DNA from: Symbiodinium natans
Taxonomy: Eukaryota > Sar > Dinophyceae > Suessiales > Symbiodiniaceae
Direction of reading: 5' to 3'
DNA length: 64,000 bases
Assembly (NCBI GenBank): GCA_905221605.1
Contig: CAJNDS010000100.1
Coordinates: 62,001-126,000 of the forward strand
The translations under genes were made by a program, and so were the position numbers. Numbering within the stretch: the stretch's first letter is position 1; every line of letters begins with the position of its first letter. The notes under the pieces were generated by a model. It was not told the origin of the DNA, made no database searches, and saw only the letters and a program-made list of their open reading frames with translations. Positions 1-9,239 of this stretch are shown piece by piece.

Positions 1-89
1 TCCGATATGCCCAAAGAAGCCAAACGGTCCGGGCGCCCAAGCTCAGCTCGTGCACCCACTCCGCGGCCTTTGGGCCGAAGAGCTTCAGC
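1..89 (-). CDS. Candidate internal exon, cut by window edge
   Basis: On the minus strand the sequence CGTCAG|GCTGAAG gives an AG|G acceptor at 89, followed by an open frame to the window edge that reads like ordinary protein (LKLFGPKAAEWVHELSLG and on). The composition is unlike the telomere-like repeat just upstream. It is probably the next exon after the open segment at 252-370. No family recognised. The frame choice rests only on protein-like composition and the splice signal. Confidence 0.35.
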
Positions 90-251
90 CTGACGTGGGC
101 TTAGTTAGGGTTCAGGGTGTCAGGTTTAAGAGTAAGGTTTAGGCTTTGCGGTTTGGTGTTTCGGGTTAAGGGTTTGGGGTTGTTCAAGCTTTATAAAGGT
201 CAAGGGTAGAAGGTCCAGGGGGTTGGGGGAGTTCTCAGCAAGCTGGCTTGT

Positions 252-370
252 TCACGACTTGGGCTGATTACAAATACGCCACTTCTTCTCTGCGGCATCT
301 GTCAGATTCAATCCTTTACCACGGCCCAATCCGCCATCTGTTCCAATCCGTTGCCATGGTGGCTCATCGC
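252..370 (-). CDS. Candidate exon (open segment)
   Basis: Minus strand: acceptor CTTTAG|GCGATG at 370, then an open frame (DEPPWQRIGTDGGLGRGKG followed by LNLTDAAEKKWRI) to a TGA at 252-254. A GC donor (GTG|GCGTATT) inside the segment would end the exon earlier and leave an intron of roughly 160-190 bases before the exon at 1-89, a normal size for this window. Function unknown. The exact 3' end is not fixed. Confidence 0.3.
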
Positions 371-2402
371 CTAAAGTCGTATTTCCAGCTGCCCCTTTGA
401 GATGTCAGCGTGCTAGCGTACCAATGACAAAGTTTTACAGGAGCATGATTTGATGTTTATAGGGAGGTGTGAGATGTGGTTTCAGACAGAGATTTCCTTC
501 GCTTTTTGTTCGGATTGGCAAGCATTGCAGAGGTTTCTTGACATCTTGAACCCCCCCCCCCCCCCAAGGTTTCTACAGGGTGTCTGGGATGGGTGCAAAC
601 AATTTCTGGTCTGGGTGGGGTCCGCGAGGTTCATGGCTACGCTTTTGACATTGTGCGGACAAAGCCCAGGCCCAAGCCTAGCATGAGGTCGATTAAGCCA
701 GGAACCGTGTAGAACCCTACAAGACCTCTGGACTCCGGGGCTTGAGACCTGAACCCTGAAACCCAATTGCACCCTTGCTGAAATCCTAGGTAAAGATTCG
801 TGAGGGCGCGGCTTTCGCTTGGTCCTCTGCGGTAGTAGCCGCTGCACCTTTGGATGATCAAGCTGCATTTCCGGTGTAGGGTGCACGGCTCATTGGTTAG
901 TCTGAAGGATGCAGCAGTAGGGGGAAGGGTATACATGACAGTTTGTGCAACAAAGAGTCGAGGGTCCAGCATGTTCAGCATGGCAGGCTTTGGCAAGCCC
1001 CCCAAAGGGGGCAGTGAAACCCAAGACCCTCAACTGCACAGAGCCCAAAAAGTCTGCCAGTGTCCACGAACCCTCCTGAAAGACAAGAATGATAAGAACC
1101 TCATGTATCAATGGTCTCAATTGTGCAGTCGGGAATATTTGACTAATTGGAGCCCCAATTGCGTTTAAACACTCGAAGATTCATCAAGAACAGAGGCCAA
1201 CGCCACTCCGATAGGTCGAAAGCATGAGGCCCTGAGCCCTGAAGCCTGAATCCTAAGAAACGAAAACGTGACCATGATTCCCAAACCCTGTTGTCCTTTT
1301 AGGTCCAGAAAACTTAAAACCCAAACCCTCAGACCGAGGTCTCCATAACCCTCAACCTCCTCAGCCCATGAAATGGCATGGGGCTCCCGGCCAGGGTGTA
1401 TCCGTGATGAACAAGAGAGCTGGTCCCTTCGATGTCCCGGCTGAGAGCTCTGTTCCCTTTAAGGCAAAAAGCTTTGAGTCCCTATAACCCGAAACCCGAA
1501 AACCTAAAAACATCAAATGCTTGAGATGCTCAGGGCCCCTGAATCTGTGGGATTGAGACCTCCTTCTGCTGGCCAGCTTCTCTAAATTGTTGTCCTCTGT
1601 GTTCCTGTTCATATTACATTCGGGGCCTCAAACTGAGGGTGCCGCCCAGAAAGGGACCTAAATTTAAAGAACTGCGCTGCTGAGTCTGGCGACACTTCTG
1701 TCCGGGCAAGTGGAATTCACGGAGCCACACTTCCGTGAAAAGACCAAACGTGCCTAAAATACAGAGGGGTGTGTGAGGGCGAGCCGAGAAAGCGGGTCAT
1801 TGCTTGGGTTTCCAGTCAGGGCAGTCAGGGTTTATCCCCTCCTCCTAAACTTCCTGAACTTTATTTCGTTCATCCAAACCCCCGAAGTAAAAGGGCAGTC
1901 GAGCTTGACTTGATCGGGCTCGTCCGACCCCAACTAGCACCCAAGCGTCAGCTTGTTCAGAGGTTGTGGGCGCAAAAATATGATGTGTAGGAACTGTGCA
2001 TCTGAAGACCAAGGCCATGGATCACCCTTAGCCCTAATCAAGCATCCTAAGCCGTGAGCCCTAAACTCACATTTGAGATTTCTCGGCTTTGAAGACGGGC
2101 GGCTGATGATAAAGACTTTCCGCACGGTCTCCGGATAGTTCCCATCGAAGACCTGTACCAAAGCTTTGCAGCGTCTACACAGGATTGACGCGTAGAGCCA
2201 CTGAGAGCTTTGCGACTTTAGGTTTGGGTCGTCGGATTTGAGGCTCGTAGTCCTTATATTGATGTGGGATGAAATTCTTGGTAGGCCATTCTGAATTTCT
2301 TACAACGCTTCTTGGCATGATGCCGCTATGCAAATGGAGGGTCTCAGGATCTCGTTGCTAAAGCTCCAAGTTCATCCCCCAATAAGACCATCTACACGTG
2401 TA

Positions 2403-2570
2403 CTAACTCCACAGCAACGCGCTTTGCTTGGCACATAGGCAGGCCTTGTAGATGTCAGGGCCCAGGCGCAAGTTGTTCCACATCCGACCCGTCCTGCCAG
2501 CAGCAGAAACAGCCTCTGCGCCCCTACCGAACTCGATGACCTCGATAAACCTGCCCTCACCAATCTCAGC
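2403..2570 (-). CDS. Candidate terminal exon, unknown protein
   Basis: Minus strand: acceptor GTCGAAG|GCTGAG, then 55 in-frame codons and a TAG at 2403-2405. The peptide (AEIGEGRFIEVIEFGRG, later GRMWNNLRLGPDIYKACLC) looks like real protein, while the two other minus frames are Arg/Ser-rich. Upstream exons were not found. No family recognised. Confidence 0.35.
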   Translation of the reverse strand, partial: AEIGEGRFIEVIEFGRGAEAVSAAGRTGRMWNNLRLGPDIYKACLCAKQSALLWS

Positions 2571-3364
2571 CTTCGACGCTTAGCTGCTAAGAACTCTGTC
2601 CAGTTCGGCACATCTCCGTAGTCGCCAACGTCGAGAATTTGGATCTGACCACGGAACCTCGAAAGAGAGACAGAAAGAGACGTGCTTACTTTGCAGCCTC
2701 GGGTCCCTACATTGGCTGCCCCCCCCCCCCCCAGGCCCTACTACAATCAGCTCAAGTCTTGTCTCGAGCATATAAGGTCCCAAATCCCAAACCCGATTCC
2801 CTTCTGGGGCTTCCCCACATGACACGGCTGTTCCCTTACAATCATAAGCCAAAAGCCTTGTGAACCCTGAAAACCCTAAACCCTAAACCCTAAACCCAAG
2901 TATCATTCAATACATGTCAGGCCACAGCTTCCGGCAACGGAACATGGCGTTCCGGATCTGCTCGTGGGTCCATTCCAGCTTTGACAAGCCTGTGCTGGGA
3001 GAGCTTACAAATCGGTGCAGGGTTGCTTTGTGGTTTAGGGTTTAGGGCTTAGGGCTTAGGGTTTAGGGTTCGGGGTGGAGGGTTGCGTTGTGGTTGCGAC
3101 AGGCCTTTGAGGGGGCTCAGACCTCAAGTTTTGGGTGTTTTGCTGCAGGGCGGCTGCGTAAGGGCATCGCAATTCGAGGTGGAGCGCTTCTGTGGATGAC
3201 AGTAAACGTAGTAGATAACTACCATCATCATGATGTGAGTGATGGGGGATTCTCTGCAAACAGTTTTGGGCTGAAGCACAAGAACAACAAAACAGTGAAT
3301 AATTCTTGTTGTCCTGATGAGTGAGGACAAAGCCAGCATTTTTTCTAGCATGAGGAAGACTTAG

Positions 3365-3647
3365 ACCCTGCACAGCTGCTCATGAGGGCACGACTGTCCA
3401 CCAGCACAGCTTCTTGTCCAAATTCCCGGATCATGCCGGCCTCAGCACCAGAGTTCAGGATGTTGGAGTCCCTTCTCAAGAAGTCCCTGTCTTTACTTGG
3501 TGCGACGATGCCACTTCGTTCAAGTATGGATGGGCGTCGAAGAACATTCGGTACAAGTGAATGCATGTGAAGAGAGACAACAGTCAATTGCTCACCTGCG
3601 GCAGCAAGTCTCGATTCAACTTCGGAAGTTCTGACAGTAGAGTCCAA
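3365..3647 (-). CDS. Candidate exon cluster, unknown protein
   Basis: The minus strand holds protein-like segments: ELPKLNRDLLPQ ending at a GTGAGC donor near 3600; MFFDAHPYLNEVASSHQ ending at a GTAAAG donor near 3500; and a longer frame with SGIVAPSKDRDFLRRDSN. They lie in different frames, so only some can be right. The donors are good but acceptors are weak. I would treat this as a probable coding neighbourhood, not a gene model. Confidence 0.22.
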
Positions 3648-6185
3648 ACAAGGACCCCTCAGCGTACCCTGCCACGTGGATAGCAGCCACTCAGTCTGCT
3701 GAGTAGAATGGGTACTTTTGGGAAGTCTTTATGACAGGCATCTCAAATAAATTGTGAAGGCACGATACTGGTAATGAAACACATAAAGCGCCCCGAACTA
3801 CCAGAACCGGCGGCCTGCCTTCAACCCTAAACCCTTGAAGCCAGCTGCTGAGCAGTAGGATGGCTTGGGGAACTATTTGGGTTTTAGGGCGATGCAGCTG
3901 ACCCGACCCCAAACCTCTTGAACACCTAAAGCTTCGCGAAAAGACACCCAGCTCCTAATCTGGTTGTAGAAGCCATAAACGACTGACGATCCCTACGCCG
4001 GTCCAAGCAGCACTATCCGCAACACCCAGACGAAGTAACCTGTGCTGGGAGGGTTTCGGGTTGAGGGTTCTGGGCTTGCCTTTCAGGATGTAGTCCGGGT
4101 TCAGGATTGTGGGGTCAGCTTGGGGCCCAGGGTTGAGTTTTTTGCAGGGATCTCGGCGTAATTGGCGCCCGTCTTCTGGCCAGGGCAGGACTCAGGAAGA
4201 CAGTATGGGGCTCTGGGGTTTAGGGTTGCGCAGCCCCTACCAAACCTGTTCGGCAAACCCTGCCGCACAAATTTCTACGACACATTTCTACATGGTATTC
4301 ACTGCGCTCTACCCCAAAAACTCGCCCCACTTTTGCAACCCAGCCACCGCACCGGAATGCCGTACTTGTCGTTGCCTGTATATAGTTCATTCTTATCGTG
4401 GCACTGTTCAGACGGATCGTGTTAAGGCGTCACAGATCTATATGGGTTGCTATTGTGAACGAGGCTCCAGCGTAAAGTGGCGTCACTATGGCTTGTCTGA
4501 ATACTATGTGTATATGGTATGTTCGAGTTTGGGCCTTTAGACTATGTTTCACGTAGGTTGGCAGGAAACGGGTTACCAAGGCAATGCACTGTAGAGCCAA
4601 GCAGAGGCACAGCTCACTGCATGCCGATAGCACAGCATTGTACCTCAACCGTTCTTGGGAAGCATAGCCGCATGATGTCGGGCTGTCCGGATCAAATGCG
4701 CAACTTGACTGTAGATCGCCGAAGATCTGTCATACTTCAAGGTCGACGACGAAGCCGCAAATTAACATCGCAGTAGAATGCCAAGTCGAACTGACATCAC
4801 ATGGAAAATCCACGCGCGCGCTTCTCGACACGAGTGACCCAGTGGACCCCTGCGCTCAAACAACATCATATGCACCATGGCCAGAGCAATACCAATACTG
4901 TAACTGCCCGGGGCAGCTCTGGCCAGCTACGATGTAATGAGCTTTGCCAGCGATGCAAGCACAACTCGAGCGACTGGCACTTCCAAGCCACGAAGCAAAA
5001 GAAAGAACCACTTCGCGGGCCCTGAAACTCCAATGCAAGCCCAGCTTCCTGCAATGTAAAGTAAGCTACACTATAGGAAAGGTGACACGAGACAACCGAG
5101 GGTTACAAGCGCCGGCTTTGAGCTCGGGACAAATCTGCTCCTCGATGGCGAAGCGTTTGCAAAGCCGAGCACGCCTAGTCCCTCGGCGCGGGCGAGGGCT
5201 TTTCTATGCCTACCCCTCAAAAGTCGCTAATGGCCACGTGCCACCAATATTGACTTCAAGGCTACACGCTAAACCCTATAAACCCGAAACACTCTATAGT
5301 GTAAACCCTAAACCCTAAACCCTCAACCCAGCTCACCAAAGAACGCATGCCAGCTGGCTCAGGCGGGCACGATGCCTCTCCATCTCTCGCCTCCAGCTGT
5401 GCACCTCGTGGCTGTGGCTGAAGCTCTTTTTCCTGGAGGGTTAAAGATCTGAGTGCTAAGTTCGGACAGGATCTAAACAAAAATAGCCTGGTCAAGGGCT
5501 CATACTCAAGAAGGCACGCCGCCCGACTTGTGAGGAAGACGTGGAGGGTTTAGGGTTGAGGGTTTAGAGTTTAGGGTTTAATTAGGGTTGAGGGTTGGCT
5601 CGGTTCAGATCCTGCCAGTCAGGATCGTGGTGTCCGCTTGGCAGACACCCCCTGGTTGTTGGAGACTCAGAGTTGCTTGTGTTCGCGTTGTATCGGGATT
5701 GCTTGTTCAGGAAGATGGAGAATTCGGAGCACAAAACCGCGATCCCAAACTCCGGACACACTGGGTTTTAGTCGGAAAAGAGGGAGTTTGTGGTATGAAG
5801 CTGCACCGTGTCATGCGAAAGAAGAGATGTGGGGTGGAGGGAGAAGGGGGCAAGCATGGCGAATGTTTCGGAAGGCGCCAGAGATCATAAACCTTTTACC
5901 CCCCACTTTAAGTAGGGCAGTTCCCCGCATAAGGCAGGGTCTAGACTCCCCTATAAGCCCAAGCCCTAAAACCCTATTTTTCCTAGAGTGAAGCCTAGAA
6001 GCCCTGAGCATCCTAAACATCCTGACCCTACATCTTAAAACCCCAATGCCCTGAAACCCTACGCGCTTAAAACTATCTAACCCTAGAGCCCTAAACCAGA
6101 AACCCCAAAACCCCCAACTCCTCAAACGCGGGGGGCTGGCGAACCGAGAGCCGGTTCCATACAAACACTCACCAAGAAGGGTCAT

Positions 6186-6253
6186 ACCCTAAACCCTAAA
6201 CCCTAAACCCTAAACCCTAAACCCTAAACCCTAAACCCTAAACCCTAAACCCT
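6186..6253 (+). repeat. Telomere-type (CCCTAAA)n array
   Basis: About ten tandem CCCTAAA units, the complement of the plant-type telomere repeat TTTAGGG that dinoflagellates also use. It is interstitial, with sequence on both sides, and lies just downstream of the minus-strand exon at 6299-6408. Confidence 0.9.
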
Positions 6254-6298
6254 ATCGACCCTAACTCATACAAGCCACAAGCCCTTTGAGGCCCAGGC

Positions 6299-6408
6299 CT
6301 TTCCCTCAACGTCGAAGTCATGGCGCCACTCCAGCATGTCGCGGAACATTCTTTCTGCCTCTGCAGCAGATGCGACAGTCATCATGGCGCTTTCGGGCTT
6401 CCTGCTCC
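6299..6408 (-). CDS. Exon of Sec14/CRAL-TRIO-like protein (N-terminal helices)
   Basis: Minus strand: acceptor AATCTCAG|GGAGCAGG at 6408, GC donor GGAAAG|GCCTGG at 6299. The peptide contains AAEAERMFRDMLEWRHDFDV, which matches the helical segment before the CRAL-TRIO lipid-binding domain (pattern A..MF...L.WR....V). The lipid-binding part would be on exons at lower coordinates, which I could not find; a (CCCTAAA)n array lies directly downstream. The family call rests on one motif. Confidence 0.4.
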
Positions 6409-7090
6409 CTGAGATTGAAGCGCGGTTCCAGTAGCAACATTGTAAGAGCGGCCCGAAGGAAACGGGGGACTTTCTTAAGGGGGTCTTCAGCTTTCTTTCT
6501 CGTACTTTCAAAGTGGTGCAAGCTTTGAACTCCAGATGTGGAACAAGGCTGCGCAAACGGCGGGTTACAGCGAGCCGTAACGGGTTCAAGGGTGTTGGAT
6601 TTTGAAGTCGAGACCGTCAGAAGTGTAGCAGTGTGGCTCAGGGAGTTCAAAGACTTTTTTGGGCTATACAACTTGCACCCACACTTCCTGCATCCTACCT
6701 TCCTCTGTGTTTTTTTTGGGGGTGGAGGGGCTTCACAGTTTGGTGTATGCGAACAGGTATGTGCGATCTTCCGGTTGTTGCAGTCCTTTCTTGCTGGGCG
6801 GCGGCGTCATCAACATGCATCCCCAGTTCTCTCTCACCAAGGGTTGCAGGCTGTTGTGCGCGGGGTTTGACGGGGGTTTCGGCCTCCTGAACCCTAAACC
6901 GTAATCCCCAAACCCCAAACCCTAAACCGCCGTCAACTTCAGATTTGTCAGCCCTGGGCCGAGGTTGCGGGGCACAGTCAGCCCGAAGCTGGTTTAGAGC
7001 CTGCAGTATAGGACTGCTGACTTTAGGGCTTAGGGGCTGAGGGTGATTTCATGCCGGGTCGAGGGTTCAGAGTATAGCTTAGGGCTTAGG

Positions 7091-7142
7091 TTGGGATGTC
7101 CCCCCCTTGTACTAACAGTCCTTAGTACAAGGGGGAACATCC
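7091..7142. repeat. Short palindromic element
   Basis: GGGATGTCCCCCC and GGGGGAACATCC are inverted arms around a core CTTGTACTAACAG/TCCTTAGTACAAG. The outer arm sequence is the same as that of the larger palindrome at 7348-7454, so the two are related, one with a minimal centre. Confidence 0.75.
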
Positions 7143-7179
7143 TGAGGTTTAGGGTTTAGGGTTCAGGGTATAAGGACAG

Positions 7180-7335
7180 GATCGAGTCATGGAACCAGAG
7201 GGGCCTTAAGCACGTCGCCGTCCCGCGCTCGAAGGAAGCGCAAAAGAGTCTGAGCCTAGCGGGCATGAAGTTTTGCGACCGTGAAGCGGCCTTTTACCAT
7301 TTGATGCCCCATGTCACAAAACTTCAACTCCGGAA
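7180..7335 (+). CDS. Exon of unknown plus-strand gene (exon A)
   Basis: Acceptor AAGGACAG|GATCGAG. The 156-nt open exon (1+153+2) includes GLKHVAVPRSKEAQKSLS and AAFYHLMPHVTKLQLRK. It ends at a GC donor (GGAA|GCGTCT). The intron that follows is a palindromic element (7348-7454) plus short flanks. Phase joins exactly to the exon at 7460. An earlier exon may end at 7011 (GCA|GTATAG). No family recognised. The alternative is that the palindrome is simply inserted in one continuous exon. Confidence 0.45.
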
Positions 7336-7347
7336 GCGTCTCGGACT

Positions 7348-7454
7348 TTGGGATGTTCCCCCTTATACTAACAGTCCTGGATAGGGAGTATAGTACCCTA
7401 GTACCCCATTAGAGTCCCTATTAAGGACTGTCAGTATAAGGGGGAACATCCCAA
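7348..7454. repeat. Palindromic intron-like element (introner/MITE), family 1
   Basis: The arms TTGGGATGTTCCCCCTTATA and its complement (TATAAGGGGGAACATCCCAA) are near-perfect over about 29 bp, with an inner core that is also partly inverted. It lies between two in-phase coding segments, and its right end supplies a CAG acceptor (CAACTCAG|ACTCC). If treated as an insertion, a 2-bp CT repeat flanks it and the reading frame also closes. Confidence 0.7.
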
Positions 7455-7459
7455 CTCAG

Positions 7460-7522
7460 ACTCCTCAAAAGAAAAGCTTTGGAGCCCCCCTGGCCTGACG
7501 ATGTAATGGCTTTCGCCGGCAG
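7460..7522 (+). CDS. Exon of unknown plus-strand gene (exon B)
   Basis: A 63-nt exon (1+60+2) begins after CTCAG and encodes LLKRKALEPPWPDDVMAFAG. It ends at a good GT donor (GGCAG|GTAGGA). Phase agrees with the exons on both sides. Confidence 0.45.
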
Positions 7523-7839
7523 GTAGGATGCAACTGGCGTGAGCGCACGCCACACAACCCCCCCCCCCCCCAAAAAAAAAAAAAATATATATATATATAT
7601 ATATTATTAAAAAAAATCATATATATATATATATATATAACACATCCTAACTTCCTGCCTCAAACCCTTGAACCTCGGATCACATCCCCATATGAGGCAT
7701 GGTTGTTCAACACCACCAACATATATATATATATATATATAAGTGAACAAATATTTCTATGCGTATATGCTGCTACTCGTACCATATATGCATATATATA
7801 TATATACACAATCACCAATAACACAATAACAGCATGCAG
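7523..7839 (+). other. Intron with homopolymers and (TA)n
   Basis: Between a GTAGGA donor and a GCATGCAG acceptor. It holds C13-A13, several (TA)n tracts and little else. Open frames here are only poly-Tyr/Ile from the TA repeat. Confidence 0.45.
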
Positions 7840-8017
7840 AGCCTACCTCGTATCCCTCCCTGGTCTACCAGTTGCCGGTGTAGGGCGTGGGGTGCATTTA
7901 TCCCTGTCAGGGGTGGTAGGCTTTCCTGGGCGGCAAGTCGTGTTCATCCCATGTGAAAGCTTCCAGCGTCAAGGACTGGCGATCCTTAAGCCTACCAACT
8001 CGTGGCTGGTTTGGATG
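7840..8017 (+). CDS. Exon of unknown plus-strand gene (exon C)
   Basis: Acceptor GCATGCAG|A, 178 nt (1+177), donor TGGATG|GTACGG. It encodes AYLVSLPGLPVAGVGRGVH, then GFPGRQVVFIPCESFQRQG and LKPTNSWLVWM. The leading A completes the AG left by the previous exon. Function unknown. Confidence 0.45.
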
Positions 8018-8629
8018 GTACGGTAGTTGGTCGATTGGAAGGACAAGGGCTCTGAAAAATCCGTTGCGGGCCGTCACACCTCAGGCTTCAATGTGTTTGA
8101 AGCCCCACGTCCTGTACCCTACACCACATCATCAAGCAGTAAGCCTGCTTCAAGACAGCCTGGAGCCCCAGTCCAGCCTTGAAGCCCAAACCCCTGAATT
8201 CCTGAAAGCCCTTAATCCCTAAGCCCCGACACCTGCGAAATCTCTAGACCAAGCGACCCTTGAGAACCAAAGTCGATCCTGAAGCCGGTCTGCGCACCTC
8301 GCAGTCCTGAAGAACCTGATGGAGCCTGCAGATGCAGTCTTGGGCCTATGTAGCCTATGTGGGCTGGTTTGAGTAGCAGCAAACTGACATTCCCAACATT
8401 CCACGGCTCTTTCACGCTTAGTTTCCAGAGCAGGATTTCAGTGCATAGCGCAACGCCCGCCAAATCTGCAAGACCTCACACGACGAACGTCTCAAGAGCG
8501 TTCTGGCTTAGGGTTATAAAGGCTTGGGGTGCTCGGGTCTTTGGGTTTTAGGTTTGTTTACTCAGGGTCTACCCCCGAAATCTTCCGTTTTCTACTGTTT
8601 TCAAAAGACTCTATGGCGCAATCGTTCAG

Positions 8630-8713
8630 GTGTCAAGAGGACCAAGTCCGATGCTCTCGCAGCTTGAAAAGCTCGTCCTGCGGCAAGGCAGATTATTTGA
8701 GCTTGACTGCGAG
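8630..8713 (+). CDS. Exon of unknown plus-strand gene (exon D)
   Basis: Acceptor CGTTCAG|GTGTCA in phase 0, as left by exon C. 28 codons, including MLSQLEKLVLRQGRLFELDC. It runs into the element at 8711-8814. The exact junction is ambiguous: GA donor after TGC, or the direct repeat AGATG. Further exons may lie between 8018 and 8629. Confidence 0.42.
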
Positions 8714-8814
8714 ATGGGAGTTTACGACAGTAAGGGACCCTGATATAGACCCCCAAATAGTAGGATTCCTTTATAATAAGGACCCCAGTAAGGTACCCTT
8801 TTCGGAAACCCCAG
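8711..8814 (+). repeat. Palindromic intron-like element, GTTTACGA family (copy A)
   Basis: Left end ATGGGAGTTTACGACAG, right end CGGAAACCCCAG: degenerate inverted arms of about 20 bp. Flanked by the direct repeat AGATG. It separates two coding segments that join in phase (ELDC(E)|MQEAAINAVKHAEHDR). It shares its left half (GTTTACGA, AGGGACCC, ATATAG.CCCCC, AGTAGGAT) with the element at 24674-24843. Confidence 0.65.
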
Positions 8815-8957
8815 ATGCAAGAAGCTGCGATCAATGCTGTAAAGCATGCCGAGCATGACCGCACCATGCACGGCACCAACGAACTACAGAGCAGGAGTGC
8901 TTTCAAGAGTTGTCTGCTTTGGGGAATCCCGGCTCTCGGTTTAATGACGTGCACATG
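8815..8957 (+). CDS. Exon of unknown plus-strand gene (exon E), open to stop
   Basis: It starts after ACCCCAG with MQEAAINAVKHAEHDRTMHG and stays open to a TGA at about 8955. The protein-like part ends near NELQSRSAFKSC, so the true donor may be earlier. No family recognised. Confidence 0.4.
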
Positions 8958-9147
8958 ATAGACCTTTCATGCCGTGCATATCCACGCCAACCTCATCGAT
9001 GCTGTCGGCCACAATTGACCTAGGGCAGAGCAGCTGCTTTTCTTTGATTCATGCAAAGGTTTGTGCACAAGTCCTTGTGAACTCTGGCCACGCAAATGAA
9101 AGTTGGCGTGGGGGTTGCGGCTGGGTAGGGTCTCTTCCACTTAATAG

Positions 9148-9237
9148 CCCAGTAACAATATTTTGATAAGGGCACCCTTTTTGGGTTGGCTACTTTATAC
9201 GGGAACCCACAACCCAAAAAAGGGTCAAGGCTACCAC
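9148..9237. repeat. Inverted-repeat element
   Basis: Outer arms GCCCAGT/ACTGGGC and inner arms CCCTTTTTGGGTTG / CAACCCAAAAAAGGG, separated by about 30 bp. It resembles the other palindromic elements in size but its sequence is distinct. No coding sequence is evident on its flanks. Confidence 0.55.
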
Positions 9238-9239
9238 TG

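Noticed and set aside
341..360. Kozak-like GCCACCATGG on minus at about 350-360
   Set aside because: The ATG frame gives only 13 codons before a stop; the other frame with an AG|G acceptor is more protein-like.
577..711. Plus open segment after TTTCTACAG (SGLGGVREVHGYAFDIVRTK)
   Set aside because: Protein-like and ends in TAG, but the minus strand is equally open over the region and no other exon supports it.
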